Shown: piece by piece, positions 8,851-17,454 of the stretch
How the letters are laid out: each line of letters starts with the position of its first letter
Position numbering within the stretch: position 1 is the first letter of the stretch
DNA from: an uncultured Clostridium sp.
GTDB lineage: Bacteria; Bacillota; Clostridia; Lachnospirales; Lachnospiraceae
NCBI GenBank assembly: GCA_947253885.1
Contig: CAMYAO010000006.1
Location: 1-64,000, forward strand
Direction of reading: 5' to 3'
DNA: 64,000 nt
Position numbers and translations under genes: made by a program
Notes under the pieces: generated by a model
What the model saw: the letters and a program-made list of their open reading frames with translations, nothing else
The model's database searches: none
Told to the model about the DNA's origin: nothing

Positions 8851-10092
8851 ATGGAAAAGAACTGGCAGGAACTTCGACTGAAAATTTATCAAAAATTAGA
8901 TATGTCAAGGGAGATAGAGGATGAGGAGCTATTACAGCTGATTCAAAGAGAATTACGTATTTATGCAAGATCGGAAATGCTCTCTCTTTCTGAAAGAGCC
9001 GATTTGGAGCAACGACTCTATAATTCATTTCGAAAGATGGACATATTGCAGGAATTAATAGAAGATGAAGCAGTTACAGAAATTTTAGTAAATGGATCGT
9101 ATCATATATTTTATGAAAAAGGGGGAATGCTATATCAATGGGATAAGGTATTTATTTCACAGGAAAGATTGGAAACAATCATCCAAAACATAGTAGGAAA
9201 GGCGAACAAAATAGTAAATGAATCGGAACCGATTGTGGATACTCGCTTAGAAGACGGTTCTCGTGTGAATGTGGTACTGCCGCCTGTTTCTTTAGTGGGG
9301 CCGTGTATTTCTATCCGAAAATTTTCAAAGGAACAGATGACGCTGGAGCGCTTGGTCAAACTGGATTCTATGAGTTCGGAGATTGCTGAATTTTTAAAAA
9401 TAATGGTACGGGCAGGATATAATATATTCATTTCCGGTGGAACCGGATCCGGAAAGACAACTGTATTAAATGCACTGTCAGAATCTATTCCGAAGGATCA
9501 GAGGGTGATTACCATTGAGGATTCGGCAGAATTGCAGTTGCATTCCGTTCCGAATTTGGTTCAGTTGGAGACACGCTGTGAAAACAGAAACGGGGTGGAT
9601 GCTATTACCATTCGCGATCTGATCAAATCGGCACTTCGAATGCGTCCAGACCGTATTATTGTGGGTGAGGTGCGAGGTGCGGAAGCATTGGATATGCTTC
9701 AGGCAATCAATACTGGACATGATGGCAGTCTAAGTACCGGACATGCGAACAGTGCCGTTGATATGTTGAGGCGATTAGAAACAATGGTATTAATGGGAAT
9801 GGATCTGCCAATCTCTGCAATAAGGGGGCAAATAGCATATGGAATAGATATTTTGGTGCATTTAGGAAGAATGAGAGATAAAAGCAGAAAATTACTGACT
9901 GTTTATGAAGTTTTAGGTTTAAAAGATGGAGAAGTAGAAATTTCTCCATTGTATTGTTTTCAGGAAGGAAGATATGAAGCGGAAAAGGTGGAAGGAAGTT
10001 GGGTTGCTCGGGAAAGGTTGCAAAACAGAGAAAAACTGGAAAGGGCCGGTCTGCAAGAACAGTTGGAAAAGCTGGAGAGAACTGCCGTTTAG
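8851..10092 (+). CDS. tadA: TadA/CpaF secretion ATPase
   Basis: Hexameric AAA-type traffic ATPase that powers Tad pilus assembly at the inner face of the membrane. 413 residues: N-terminal domain to about 150, then Walker A GGTGSGKTT near residue 197, an ED acidic box (TIEDSAEL), Walker B region RIIVGEVRG near 268 and the STGHAN His-box near 300. A C-terminal Glu/Lys-rich tail overlaps the next gene. Good AAGGAAGAATGGAG ribosome site. Length and motifs are standard. Confidence 0.94.
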   Translation: MEKNWQELRLKIYQKLDMSREIEDEELLQLIQRELRIYARSEMLSLSERADLEQRLYNSFRKMDILQELIEDEAVTEILVNGSYHIFYEKGGMLYQWDKVFISQERLETIIQNIVGKANKIVNESEPIVDTRLEDGSRVNVVLPPVSLVGPCISIRKFSKEQMTLERLVKLDSMSSEIAEFLKIMVRAGYNIFISGGTGSGKTTVLNALSESIPKDQRVITIEDSAELQLHSVPNLVQLETRCENRNGVDAITIRDLIKSALRMRPDRIIVGEVRGAEALDMLQAINTGHDGSLSTGHANSAVDMLRRLETMVLMGMDLPISAIRGQIAYGIDILVHLGRMRDKSRKLLTVYEVLGLKDGEVEISPLYCFQEGRYEAEKVEGSWVARERLQNREKLERAGLQEQLEKLERTAV

Positions 10093-10792
10093 TATCGTGG
10101 TTGCAGGAAAAGCAACAATATTCTCTTTAGGAAGTGCGATGATATTCTATCGCTCTGTATGGGGAGTGTTAACGATTGTTTTTTTTCTTCCTTTTTGTTA
10201 TAGGTTGGAAAAGCAAAGAAGACGAAAGCAGATGCAGGATCGATGGACAAAAGAATTTAAAAGTGCGATGCAGTCAGTGTCCGGATCTTTGACGGCAGGT
10301 TATTCTTTAGAAAAGGCATTTCGAATGGCACAGTCTGACATGGAGAAGCTATATGGAAAGGAAGCGCCGATCTGTATAGAATTCATGAAAATAAATCAGC
10401 AGATATGGATGAATGAAGCATTGGAAAAGCAGTTAATGAAGTTTGCATTACAAACGGGAGTAGAGGATATCTGTAATTTTGCAGAGATGTTTCAATATGC
10501 AAAACGAAATGGAGGGAATATGACGGAAATTATCAAGAAAACCGTCGGAAGAATGCAGGATAAAGAAGATATTTTAGAAGATATAAAGACAGCGGTAACT
10601 GCAAAAAGAATGGAAGCAACTATGTTGACCGGGCTGGTGCCTGCAATTCTGCTATTTATCAGTTTCAGTTCCGGATCTTATATTTCTGTCCTATATCATT
10701 CTGTTTGGGGAAACTGTCTTATGAGTATGGCTTTGATCATATATCTCATATCGGCATTATGGACGAGAAAGATTGTAGACATTCAAGTGTAG
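9974..10792 (+). CDS. tadB: TadB-like pilus platform protein
   Basis: Inner-membrane type II secretion F-like platform protein. 272 residues: a basic N-terminus, hydrophobic segments around 42-80, a cytoplasmic T2SF domain (about 85-225: SVSGSLTAGYSLEKAF, then FAEMFQYAKRNGGNM) and hydrophobic C-terminal segments. It overlaps tadA by 119 bases; the ATG at 9974 has a GGAAGGAAG site, so this long overlap is plausible, though a later non-ATG start is possible. Works with the following TadC protein. Confidence 0.85.
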   Translation: MKRKRWKEVGLLGKGCKTEKNWKGPVCKNSWKSWRELPFSIVVAGKATIFSLGSAMIFYRSVWGVLTIVFFLPFCYRLEKQRRRKQMQDRWTKEFKSAMQSVSGSLTAGYSLEKAFRMAQSDMEKLYGKEAPICIEFMKINQQIWMNEALEKQLMKFALQTGVEDICNFAEMFQYAKRNGGNMTEIIKKTVGRMQDKEDILEDIKTAVTAKRMEATMLTGLVPAILLFISFSSGSYISVLYHSVWGNCLMSMALIIYLISALWTRKIVDIQV

Positions 10793-10797
10793 AAGGG

Positions 10798-11991
10798 GTG
10801 AAGCATATTACACGTAAAAAATGGATAATTGGGGTTCTTATCGTTTTGTTAATGACAGCGGGAGCTTTTTTATCTGAACGGCAGCAGTTAAAACGTGGAT
10901 TGCAACGGAAGGACAGCAGTTATCAGACCGATGTATCTTATCAGATAGACGGAGGAAAGAAAGAGTCTTGTCAGATTCATATTTCTTCTAAGCTTTTAAA
11001 AAAAGAGGAGGCGGAAAAGCTTTTAAAAAACGGTGTACAGGAGTGGAATCAGATATTTCTGGGGAAAAATCCTTCTGTAAACAGCATCACACAAAAATTA
11101 AATCTTCCGAGTACAGTTCAAAAAGGATTGGTAAAAGTATCTTATACAAGTGATCATGAACTATTGCTTGATTCATTCGGAGAAGTATTTCTATCTAATT
11201 TAAAGACAAACCGACAGTTGGTTCGTCTTATCGCAAAATTTCAATACGAACATTATATACAAGAAGAGGTTCGATATTTATCTGTAGAAAAACCCGTTTT
11301 AACTAAAGAAGAACAATTAAAGAAAACTATCTTTGAAGCGGTAAAAAAATCCGATTCGGATACGAGAGAACAACATACGGTTTCATTGCCGACAGAGGTG
11401 GACGGACATACGATTCATTGGAGTATAAAGCCGAAACATTCCTGGTGTGTATTGTTGGTTATGGGCTTTGGAGCTCTGGGCTGTTTAAAACTGCGGGAGA
11501 TTGAGCAGGAAAAGAAAAAAGAGAAACAAAGAAAGCAAGATCTGTTACTGCAGTATCCTCAGCTCTTGGATCAAATTTCCCTGTTGCTGGGAAGTGGAAT
11601 GACAATTGTAGCAGCGTGGGAAAAGCTTTTGCAAACCTATTTAAAATTAGAAGACAGGCAGGGGAAGAAAAAAGCATATTTAGAGGAGATGTTGTATACC
11701 TACCGAGAGATTGAAAGCGTAGGAGAACGGCAGGCTTATGAGAATTTCGGCAGAAGAATCGGTCTGGCGCCATATAGACGCTTTAGTGCTATTTTGACAC
11801 AGAATTTAGCAAGAGGAAGCAGAGATATGAGGGAACTTTTAGAGAGGGAGGCAATAGAGGCATTGGAAATGAGAAAAAATAATGCAAGACGTTTGGGAGA
11901 AGAAGCCGGGAATAAATTACTGGCTCCCATGTTGTTGATGTTTCTCATTATTCTAACGGTCGTTTTAATGCCTGCCATACAGCAATTTTAG
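10798..11991 (+). CDS. tadC: TadC-like platform protein with extra N-terminal extracytoplasmic domain
   Basis: The C-terminal half has the T2SF platform fold (LLLGSGMTIVAAWEKL, then YRRFSAILTQNLARGS, LLEREA, and a final hydrophobic helix). Upstream lies a membrane segment (about 9-26 from the GTG start), some 180 residues of charged, beta/alpha-looking sequence, and another membrane helix, so about half the protein should face outside; classical TadC lacks this. The open frame runs back to 10705, but that part overlaps tadB and reads as a shadow, so the GTG at 10798 after AGAAGG is preferred; the exact start is uncertain. Confidence 0.78.
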   Translation: MKHITRKKWIIGVLIVLLMTAGAFLSERQQLKRGLQRKDSSYQTDVSYQIDGGKKESCQIHISSKLLKKEEAEKLLKNGVQEWNQIFLGKNPSVNSITQKLNLPSTVQKGLVKVSYTSDHELLLDSFGEVFLSNLKTNRQLVRLIAKFQYEHYIQEEVRYLSVEKPVLTKEEQLKKTIFEAVKKSDSDTREQHTVSLPTEVDGHTIHWSIKPKHSWCVLLVMGFGALGCLKLREIEQEKKKEKQRKQDLLLQYPQLLDQISLLLGSGMTIVAAWEKLLQTYLKLEDRQGKKKAYLEEMLYTYREIESVGERQAYENFGRRIGLAPYRRFSAILTQNLARGSRDMRELLEREAIEALEMRKNNARRLGEEAGNKLLAPMLLMFLIILTVVLMPAIQQF

Positions 11992-12009
11992 AAAGGAAAA
12001 GGAGACAAT

Positions 12010-12183
12010 ATGATAAAAAAAGAGATAAAACGTTTTCTGTCAGAGGAATCAGGAATCGGTGTAGTAGAGATTATTTTGATTTTGGTGGTATTAATCGGAC
12101 TGGTTATCATTTTTAAAAGCCAGTTGACCACATTAGTAAATAATGCATTTAAAGGAATTAAGGAAAAAGCGGGAGGATTGTGA
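12010..12183 (+). CDS. flp: Flp-type pilin
   Basis: 57-residue protein with a class III type IV prepilin layout: short basic leader ending in Gly15, then a mature N-terminus with Glu at +5 (GIGVVE) and a hydrophobic stretch of about 20 residues (ILILVVLIGLVIIF), with a short amphipathic tail. Leader cleavage by the A24 peptidases of the operon is expected. AAAGGAAAAGGAG precedes the ATG. Major structural subunit of the pilus (inference from context and size). Confidence 0.85.
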   Translation: MIKKEIKRFLSEESGIGVVEIILILVVLIGLVIIFKSQLTTLVNNAFKGIKEKAGGL

Positions 12184-13614
12184 TTGAAACAAACTTTTTC
12201 CGGAAGTATTACAGTATTTATGGCACTGCTTCTAACTATGTTTTTTTCTGTGATTTTTGCATTTTTAGAAGCTGGGAGAGTCAGTGCATTAAAAACAAAT
12301 GCACAATTGTATTCTATGCAAGCCGGAGATGGATTGTTATCGGAATATCATCCCGGAATCTGGAAAGATTATAAGCTTTTATTTTGGCAAGCCGGAGAGA
12401 GCGATACGGTGGATATTCAAAGAGTGGGATCCAGGCAGATGGAACTGCTGTTAGGAAATACGGTAGAGAATAAACGGGAGAATACTTATTTTTTAGGGCT
12501 TTCTATACAAAATATAGCTTTAGAAAGATACCGGCTTGCAACAGATTTTAATGGAGCTGAATTTAGAAAGCAGGCTGCAAAAGCGGTAAAAGAAAGTGTG
12601 ACTTCGGATTTTATAAAGAGATGGGAAAATGGTTCTAAGGTGGATTATAAAGATGGGAAAAAGTTAGAGGATCGGTTGGATCAAACATTAAAGGAGTTAA
12701 AAAAACAAAAAAAGAAATCTTCTGATTCTACAAAAGAGGAAAAACCGAAAGACGTTAAACAAATAAAAGATAATCCGATCAAATGGATCAAAAAAATAAA
12801 AAAACAGGGAATATTGGGGATTGTGATGCCGGATAAAAAGGTATCAAAAAAACAGTTGAAAGGAAAGATATTAAATGGAAGGAATTGCAGTAAGGGAACT
12901 TTTTCTGCAGGAGAATCTGTTTCAAAGACGGAGGAAGTGCTGTTTCGCTATTATCTGGGGAGATATTTTACAAATGCAGCTGCGAAAAACACCCAAAGAG
13001 CACTTCAGTATGAAATAGAATTTTTGATTTCCGGGAAAAAAGAGGATCAAAAGAATTTGAAATCTGTGGTACATCGTCTTTTAGCAATGAGAGAAGTGGT
13101 TAATTACGGATATTTACAAAAAGATATAAAAAAACAAAAAGATGCATCGGCAGTTGCATTAGCATTGTCTTCTGCCATTGCAAATCCGGAGCTGGAACCG
13201 GTTTTTAAACAGATTGTTTTATTGGCATGGGCGTATGCGGAATCATTGTCAGATGTGAAGATTCTTTTGGCCGGAGGAAAAGTTTTACCGATTAAAACGG
13301 AGAAACAGTGGCATACGGATATTTATCATTTAAGTTCCGGAGGTGGAAAGCAGGGAAAAAAACAAAAAAAGGGACTGTCTTATGTGGAATATCTGCAGCT
13401 TTTATTGGCAACTGTCAGAGAAAAACAGATTGCATTTCGCGCCCTGACACTGATAGGAAATCAGGAAAAGGTTTCTATGGATCATATGATCAGCAAATTT
13501 GATTGTCGATATCATTATACCGGATCTCGATTGTTTTGGAATTTTGTACGGATAGGGGGAAAGCAACCGAAAGAATATTGTTTTATCAATCAGTATGTTT
13601 TTGGCTATCAATAA
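12184..13614 (+). CDS. DUF5702-like pilus-operon protein with TadE/TadG-like N-terminus
   Basis: 476 residues, starting with TTG directly after the flp stop codon; GGGAGGA lies inside the flp 3' end. The N-terminus resembles pseudopilins: short leader with SGSITVF followed by a hydrophobic helix (MALLLTMFFSVIFAFLEAGR), then a long extracytoplasmic region that is very rich in lysine (runs of KK between residues 155 and 225). It matches the DUF5702 type found in clostridial Tad operons as far as I can tell from memory. Likely a minor pilus or surface component. Confidence 0.7.
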   Translation: MKQTFSGSITVFMALLLTMFFSVIFAFLEAGRVSALKTNAQLYSMQAGDGLLSEYHPGIWKDYKLLFWQAGESDTVDIQRVGSRQMELLLGNTVENKRENTYFLGLSIQNIALERYRLATDFNGAEFRKQAAKAVKESVTSDFIKRWENGSKVDYKDGKKLEDRLDQTLKELKKQKKKSSDSTKEEKPKDVKQIKDNPIKWIKKIKKQGILGIVMPDKKVSKKQLKGKILNGRNCSKGTFSAGESVSKTEEVLFRYYLGRYFTNAAAKNTQRALQYEIEFLISGKKEDQKNLKSVVHRLLAMREVVNYGYLQKDIKKQKDASAVALALSSAIANPELEPVFKQIVLLAWAYAESLSDVKILLAGGKVLPIKTEKQWHTDIYHLSSGGGKQGKKQKKGLSYVEYLQLLLATVREKQIAFRALTLIGNQEKVSMDHMISKFDCRYHYTGSRLFWNFVRIGGKQPKEYCFINQYVFGYQ

Positions 13615-13636
13615 AATCGAAAGGAGGTGTACTGCA

Positions 13637-14533
13637 GTGTCTCTGTCTCTACATTCACATAAACAACCAACAATTCAAAAAACAGATCACAAAGGAACAA
13701 ACATCAAATCTCTCTCTATACTACAATGGAGTTTCTCTAAGCACTTCAAATCAGAGACACTGCAGTATGCTTCCTTTACGGTAGAAGCCGCTTTTGTAAT
13801 CCCTGTATTTTTATTGACAGTGTTACTGGTATTGGGAATTTTTCAAGGGATACAGGTGCAGGGAGAAATGAATGAAGCGATGCAGTATGGAGCAAGAAAA
13901 ATAGCGGCAGCAACTACATCGATTTCTAAGGAAGATGCTAAAAAGAAAAATCAGCCGTATGGCATGGCGTCTATTGCAGCATCAAAGTTATTGATAGCGG
14001 GATATTTAAAGAAAAATGGTTGTTGGACTGATGCAATTTCGGGGGGAGTGTTCGGAATTTCAACTATAGAGTCCAAAGCAAATAAAGAATTTATAGATTT
14101 GGTTGTAACATATCGAATCAAGCTGCCAATCGGATTTTGGACTATAAAATCCTTAAAGGTCACGCAAAAGGTTTCTGCAAGAAAATGGATCGGGTATACA
14201 GACAGAAGCAGTGGAGAAGAGAATGATTGGGTTTATATTACCAAAAACGGAAGTGCATATCATAAATCTCTCAGTTGTCCGTATCTGGATTTAACAATAA
14301 GGGCAGTGCCTTTTTATAAGATAGGAAGTTTGAGAAATAAATCCGGAGGGAAGTATTATCCGGGAAGTTCTGCAAAAAAACATTCATCAAAAATAGTATA
14401 TATCACAGATTATGGAACAGAATATCATACAGATCTGGGTTGTCCGGAGTTGCGTAGAACCGTGTATCGTGTCAAAAAGAGTCAGGTGGCGGGAAGACAC
14501 CCATGTCCAAAGTGTTATGGAGGTAAAAAGTGA
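13637..14533 (+). CDS. TadE-like pseudopilin with C-terminal Cys/His repeat domain
   Basis: The open frame begins at 13595, but GTG at 13637 has AAAGGAGG about 10 bases upstream and is preferred (298 residues). After a Ser/Lys/His-rich leader comes SFTVEAAFVIPVFLL, a TadE-type cleavage/transmembrane signature with Glu at +5. The C-terminal 100 residues carry two similar units (VYITKNGSAYH...SLSCP and VYITDYGTEYH...LGCP) plus a final CPKC, which suggests a small metal-binding or disulfide-linked surface domain. It sits in the pilus operon, so a minor pilin is likely. Confidence 0.75.
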   Translation: MSLSLHSHKQPTIQKTDHKGTNIKSLSILQWSFSKHFKSETLQYASFTVEAAFVIPVFLLTVLLVLGIFQGIQVQGEMNEAMQYGARKIAAATTSISKEDAKKKNQPYGMASIAASKLLIAGYLKKNGCWTDAISGGVFGISTIESKANKEFIDLVVTYRIKLPIGFWTIKSLKVTQKVSARKWIGYTDRSSGEENDWVYITKNGSAYHKSLSCPYLDLTIRAVPFYKIGSLRNKSGGKYYPGSSAKKHSSKIVYITDYGTEYHTDLGCPELRRTVYRVKKSQVAGRHPCPKCYGGKK

Positions 14534-14967
14534 GAGAGATCAGTTTCTTTATTGTATTGACCATTTTAACTGTACAGGATATGAAACAGAAAAAACTCAG
14601 TCTGGCAGTGATTGGAGCAGGAATATTAACAGGAATTCTTTTTCAATGTATACAATCAACACATTCTGTTTGGGATCTTGGATTTGGACTGGTAAGCGGT
14701 CTGTTCTGTTGCGCAGCTTCTGTGATCAGTAAAGGGCAGATAGGATTTGGAGATGGGTTGGTACTGTTGCTGTGCACCTTGTTTTATGGAGGGACGATCA
14801 GCGTGGGAATTTATTTTACGGCTTCGGTAATTGCCTGTATTTATATAGGGGTGCAACTTATTAGAAAGAAAATAAAAAAACATAGCCGAATTCCATTTAT
14901 TCCGTTTGTAGAAATTTCTTATATTTTTACGGTAGTAATATCCGTGGTGCGAGGAGAGAAGATATGA
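14530..14967 (+). CDS. Second prepilin peptidase (A24 family)
   Basis: 145-residue membrane protein with aspartates in TVQDMKQKKL (D17) and in the GxGD-type motif GFGD (near residue 74). GTG start overlaps the previous stop (GTGA), with GGAGG just upstream. Having two A24 enzymes in one Tad operon suggests division of labour between the Flp pilin and the TadE-like substrates (inference). Confidence 0.82.
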   Translation: MREISFFIVLTILTVQDMKQKKLSLAVIGAGILTGILFQCIQSTHSVWDLGFGLVSGLFCCAASVISKGQIGFGDGLVLLLCTLFYGGTISVGIYFTASVIACIYIGVQLIRKKIKKHSRIPFIPFVEISYIFTVVISVVRGEKI

Positions 14968-15182
14968 AAAAGTATGTGGAGGGATCGTTTACGATAGAAG
15001 CATCTTTTCTAATGCCGATTTTAATTTTACTATTTGTTTTTTTATTACATTTGACAATCAGATTGTATGTAAAGGTAGATCAAACTGCATCAGAATATCA
15101 TCAGGTTCAGGAAATTAAAAGTACAGAAATTTTTCGAAAAACAGAGTGGATTCGGGATATAGTGCAGAAGGAGGGAACATGA
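14964..15182 (+). CDS. Small TadE-like pseudopilin
   Basis: 72 residues: leader MKKYVEG, cleavage consensus G7/S8 with Glu12 at +5 (SFTIE), a strongly hydrophobic helix and a short charged tail. Start overlaps the previous stop codon (ATGA). Processing by the adjacent A24 peptidase is expected. Confidence 0.78.
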   Translation: MKKYVEGSFTIEASFLMPILILLFVFLLHLTIRLYVKVDQTASEYHQVQEIKSTEIFRKTEWIRDIVQKEGT

Positions 15183-16288
15183 ATATTGAGTATTTGCGAA
15201 CAGCATCTGCCAGTTACCTGATTGTAAGAGATTATGAAGGTGTGGCAGAGGATTTTACATTACCGATGATCCAGCATAATGTGGTAGGGCATTTAGTTTC
15301 TGTAAAAGAAATGGTGGGAAACGGTTCTCTAGAGTATTGGTATGAGATTACAGGCTTGCAGTCTTTAGAGTCTGCCTGCAGTCTGGAAGAAATTGAATAT
15401 CCGTTTTTGTTGGATATGATACAAAATATCAGTGATTTAAAGAGTGTATTAGAAGAATATCTGTTGGAAGAAGATGATATTTTATATCGACCGGAGACTA
15501 TATTTCGGAATAAAACAGATGGGAAATTGGAATTTTGTTATCTTCCCGGTTATCATCGTATGCAGCAGGACGGATTAAAAACATTTTTTGAAATGATTAT
15601 AGGCAGGATTGATCATCGTGATAAAAAGGCTGTTTCAGTAGGATATGAAATATATGATCACTTATGCAACGGTATGGTTGCGGCAAAGACTTTATATGAA
15701 TGTACACAAAAAGAAGAGTTTGTGAGAGAAGAGGCAGTAGTGGAAGCACAGGCAGAGCCATTGTTTCCTACAGAATGGAGAGAGCAACAAGATGCTATTT
15801 TAAAACAGCGGGAGTGCACACAAAAAGAAAAGACCGGCTGGTTTCAAAAGGCAAAAAAATTATTTCAAAAAAAGTCAGCAGAAGAAAAACCGATTCTTTT
15901 ATATTCAGAGATAACAAAGCAGGAGGATAAAATGGTAGCGGAATATACAGAGCACAAAACAATCTCTTTTACAAATGAAATACTGACAGAAGGGATACGA
16001 TTGTGTTATCGGGGAGATCGCAGCTTATCGGATATAAAGATTGATCATTTTCCATTCTATATCGGAAGCGATGAGCATTTGGCAGACGGGAGGATTGAAG
16101 GAGAAGCGATCAGTCGGATGCATGCAAAGATTCTATATGAAGAAGGAAACTATTTTTTACAGGATGAAAATTCTACAAACGGAACCTTTTTAAATGGATA
16201 CATATTAGCTTACCATACACCCGCACTGTTACAGAATAAAGATCGGATTCTGTTTGCTTCGGAGCCGTATTCGGTAGTAATTCATTGA
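15179..16288 (+). CDS. FHA-domain protein of the Tad operon (DUF6382-like N-terminus)
   Basis: 369 residues from the ATG at 15179, which overlaps the previous stop (ATGA) and has AAGGAGGG upstream. The C-terminal 90 residues are a forkhead-associated phosphothreonine-binding domain: FYIGS, then SRMHAKI and the NSTNGTFLNG loop. The N-terminal 200 residues are a conserved clostridial region (I recall DUF6382) followed by a Lys/Gln-rich linker. FHA proteins often couple Ser/Thr phosphorylation to secretion or pilus assembly; here position makes a regulatory role in the pilus system likely. Confidence 0.82.
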   Translation: MNIEYLRTASASYLIVRDYEGVAEDFTLPMIQHNVVGHLVSVKEMVGNGSLEYWYEITGLQSLESACSLEEIEYPFLLDMIQNISDLKSVLEEYLLEEDDILYRPETIFRNKTDGKLEFCYLPGYHRMQQDGLKTFFEMIIGRIDHRDKKAVSVGYEIYDHLCNGMVAAKTLYECTQKEEFVREEAVVEAQAEPLFPTEWREQQDAILKQRECTQKEKTGWFQKAKKLFQKKSAEEKPILLYSEITKQEDKMVAEYTEHKTISFTNEILTEGIRLCYRGDRSLSDIKIDHFPFYIGSDEHLADGRIEGEAISRMHAKILYEEGNYFLQDENSTNGTFLNGYILAYHTPALLQNKDRILFASEPYSVVIH

Positions 16289-16353
16289 CAGATCCTGCTG
16301 TTGGTGTTAAGGTGCTTTTTAATCCGGTAAATAAATTTGGATAAGGAGCAGTG

Positions 16354-16962
16354 ATGAGGAAGAGAAACCCATACCTTACACCGATCAACTTGACTCTGAT
16401 CGTCATAAATGCAGTTATATTTATTGTCTTAGAATATTTGGGAAATACAGAGGATGCGGAATTTATGTTTCGACATGGAGCATTATTTCCGCCGTCTATT
16501 ACAGAAAGTCATGAGTATTATCGATTTTTCACATCGGTATTTATTCATTTCGGCTGGTCTCATATCGGCAATAATATGGTAATGTTGTTTTTTCTGGGAT
16601 CCTATCTGGAAGATGCATTGGGGAAGATAAAATATCTATGCCTATATCTGACAACTGGGATCAGCAGTTCTGTTATTTCATTTCTGGTAATGATGTATCA
16701 CAGGGACTATGCGGTATCCGGAGGGGCATCAGGAGCTATCTTCGGGGTGATTGGGGCACTGCTATATATAGTCATCCGCAATCATGGAAAATTTGAGGGG
16801 TTGACGACACAGAGATTTGTTCTGATGATTGCACTTAGTTTATACTACGGTTATCATTCATCCGGAGTTGATAATGCGGCGCATGTCGGAGGATTAGTAA
16901 CCGGTTTTATATTTGCTATTTTTTTGTATCGAACGTATACTGAGAAAAAAGAAACCAGATAA
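16354..16962 (+). CDS. Rhomboid-family intramembrane serine protease
   Basis: About 202 residues with six hydrophobic helices. The catalytic serine lies in SGGASGAIFG and the histidine in AAHVGG, the classic rhomboid dyad; the HIGNNM loop of helix 2 is also present. ATG at 16354 has AAGGAG 5 bases upstream; the codon before it (GTG, 16351) is an alternative start. Substrate unknown. It follows the pilus operon by 65 bases with no terminator seen. Confidence 0.9.
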   Translation: MRKRNPYLTPINLTLIVINAVIFIVLEYLGNTEDAEFMFRHGALFPPSITESHEYYRFFTSVFIHFGWSHIGNNMVMLFFLGSYLEDALGKIKYLCLYLTTGISSSVISFLVMMYHRDYAVSGGASGAIFGVIGALLYIVIRNHGKFEGLTTQRFVLMIALSLYYGYHSSGVDNAAHVGGLVTGFIFAIFLYRTYTEKKETR

Positions 16963-16979
16963 TTAAGGAGACAATCAGA

Positions 16980-17399
16980 ATGACAGATCAGAATTGTATT
17001 TTTTGTAAGCTTTCCAATGGAGAAATTCCAACCAGAACGATTTATGAGGACGAATTGTTTCGGGTGATTTTAGATGCAGATCCGGCAACGAAAGGGCATG
17101 CCTTGATTTTACCGAAAGGACATTATAAAGATATATATGAACTGCCGGAAACTGAGGCATCAGAAATTTTTGTGTTGGCAAAGAAAATGGCAACACATAT
17201 GACAAATGTGCTGAAATGTGACGGGTTTAATATTGTTCAGAATAATGGAGAGGTGGCAGGACAGACCGTATTTCATTTTCATTTGCATTTGATTCCGAGA
17301 TTTCAAGGAGATGGAAATGAAGAAAAAATCTCTTGGAATCATGCAAAGTTTACAGAGGAAGAATTGGATCAAATTCGGGAAGCATTAAAAACAGAATAA
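16980..17399 (+). CDS. HIT-family nucleotide hydrolase (HinT-like)
   Basis: 139 residues with the histidine triad HFHLHLIPRF near residue 99 and a CIFCKL zinc-type N-terminus. HinT-like enzymes hydrolyse adenosine phosphoramidates or related nucleotides in the cytoplasm. AAGGAG ribosome site. Followed by a strong shared terminator. Confidence 0.92.
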   Translation: MTDQNCIFCKLSNGEIPTRTIYEDELFRVILDADPATKGHALILPKGHYKDIYELPETEASEIFVLAKKMATHMTNVLKCDGFNIVQNNGEVAGQTVFHFHLHLIPRFQGDGNEEKISWNHAKFTEEELDQIREALKTE

Positions 17400-17405
17400 A
17401 TATAG

Positions 17406-17453
17406 AACGAGGATCAGCATTAATTACAGAAAATGTCGATCCTCGTTTGTGTT
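17406..17453. terminator. Bidirectional terminator between HIT gene and murG
   Basis: Perfect 10-base stem AACGAGGATC / GATCCTCGTT with a 22-base loop, followed by a T-rich run; it serves both convergent genes. Confidence 0.75.
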
Positions 17454-17454
17454 T

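Noticed and set aside
10705..10797. Start of TadC at 10705
   Set aside because: That segment overlaps the end of tadB in another frame and has no ribosome site; the membrane protein pattern begins after 10798.
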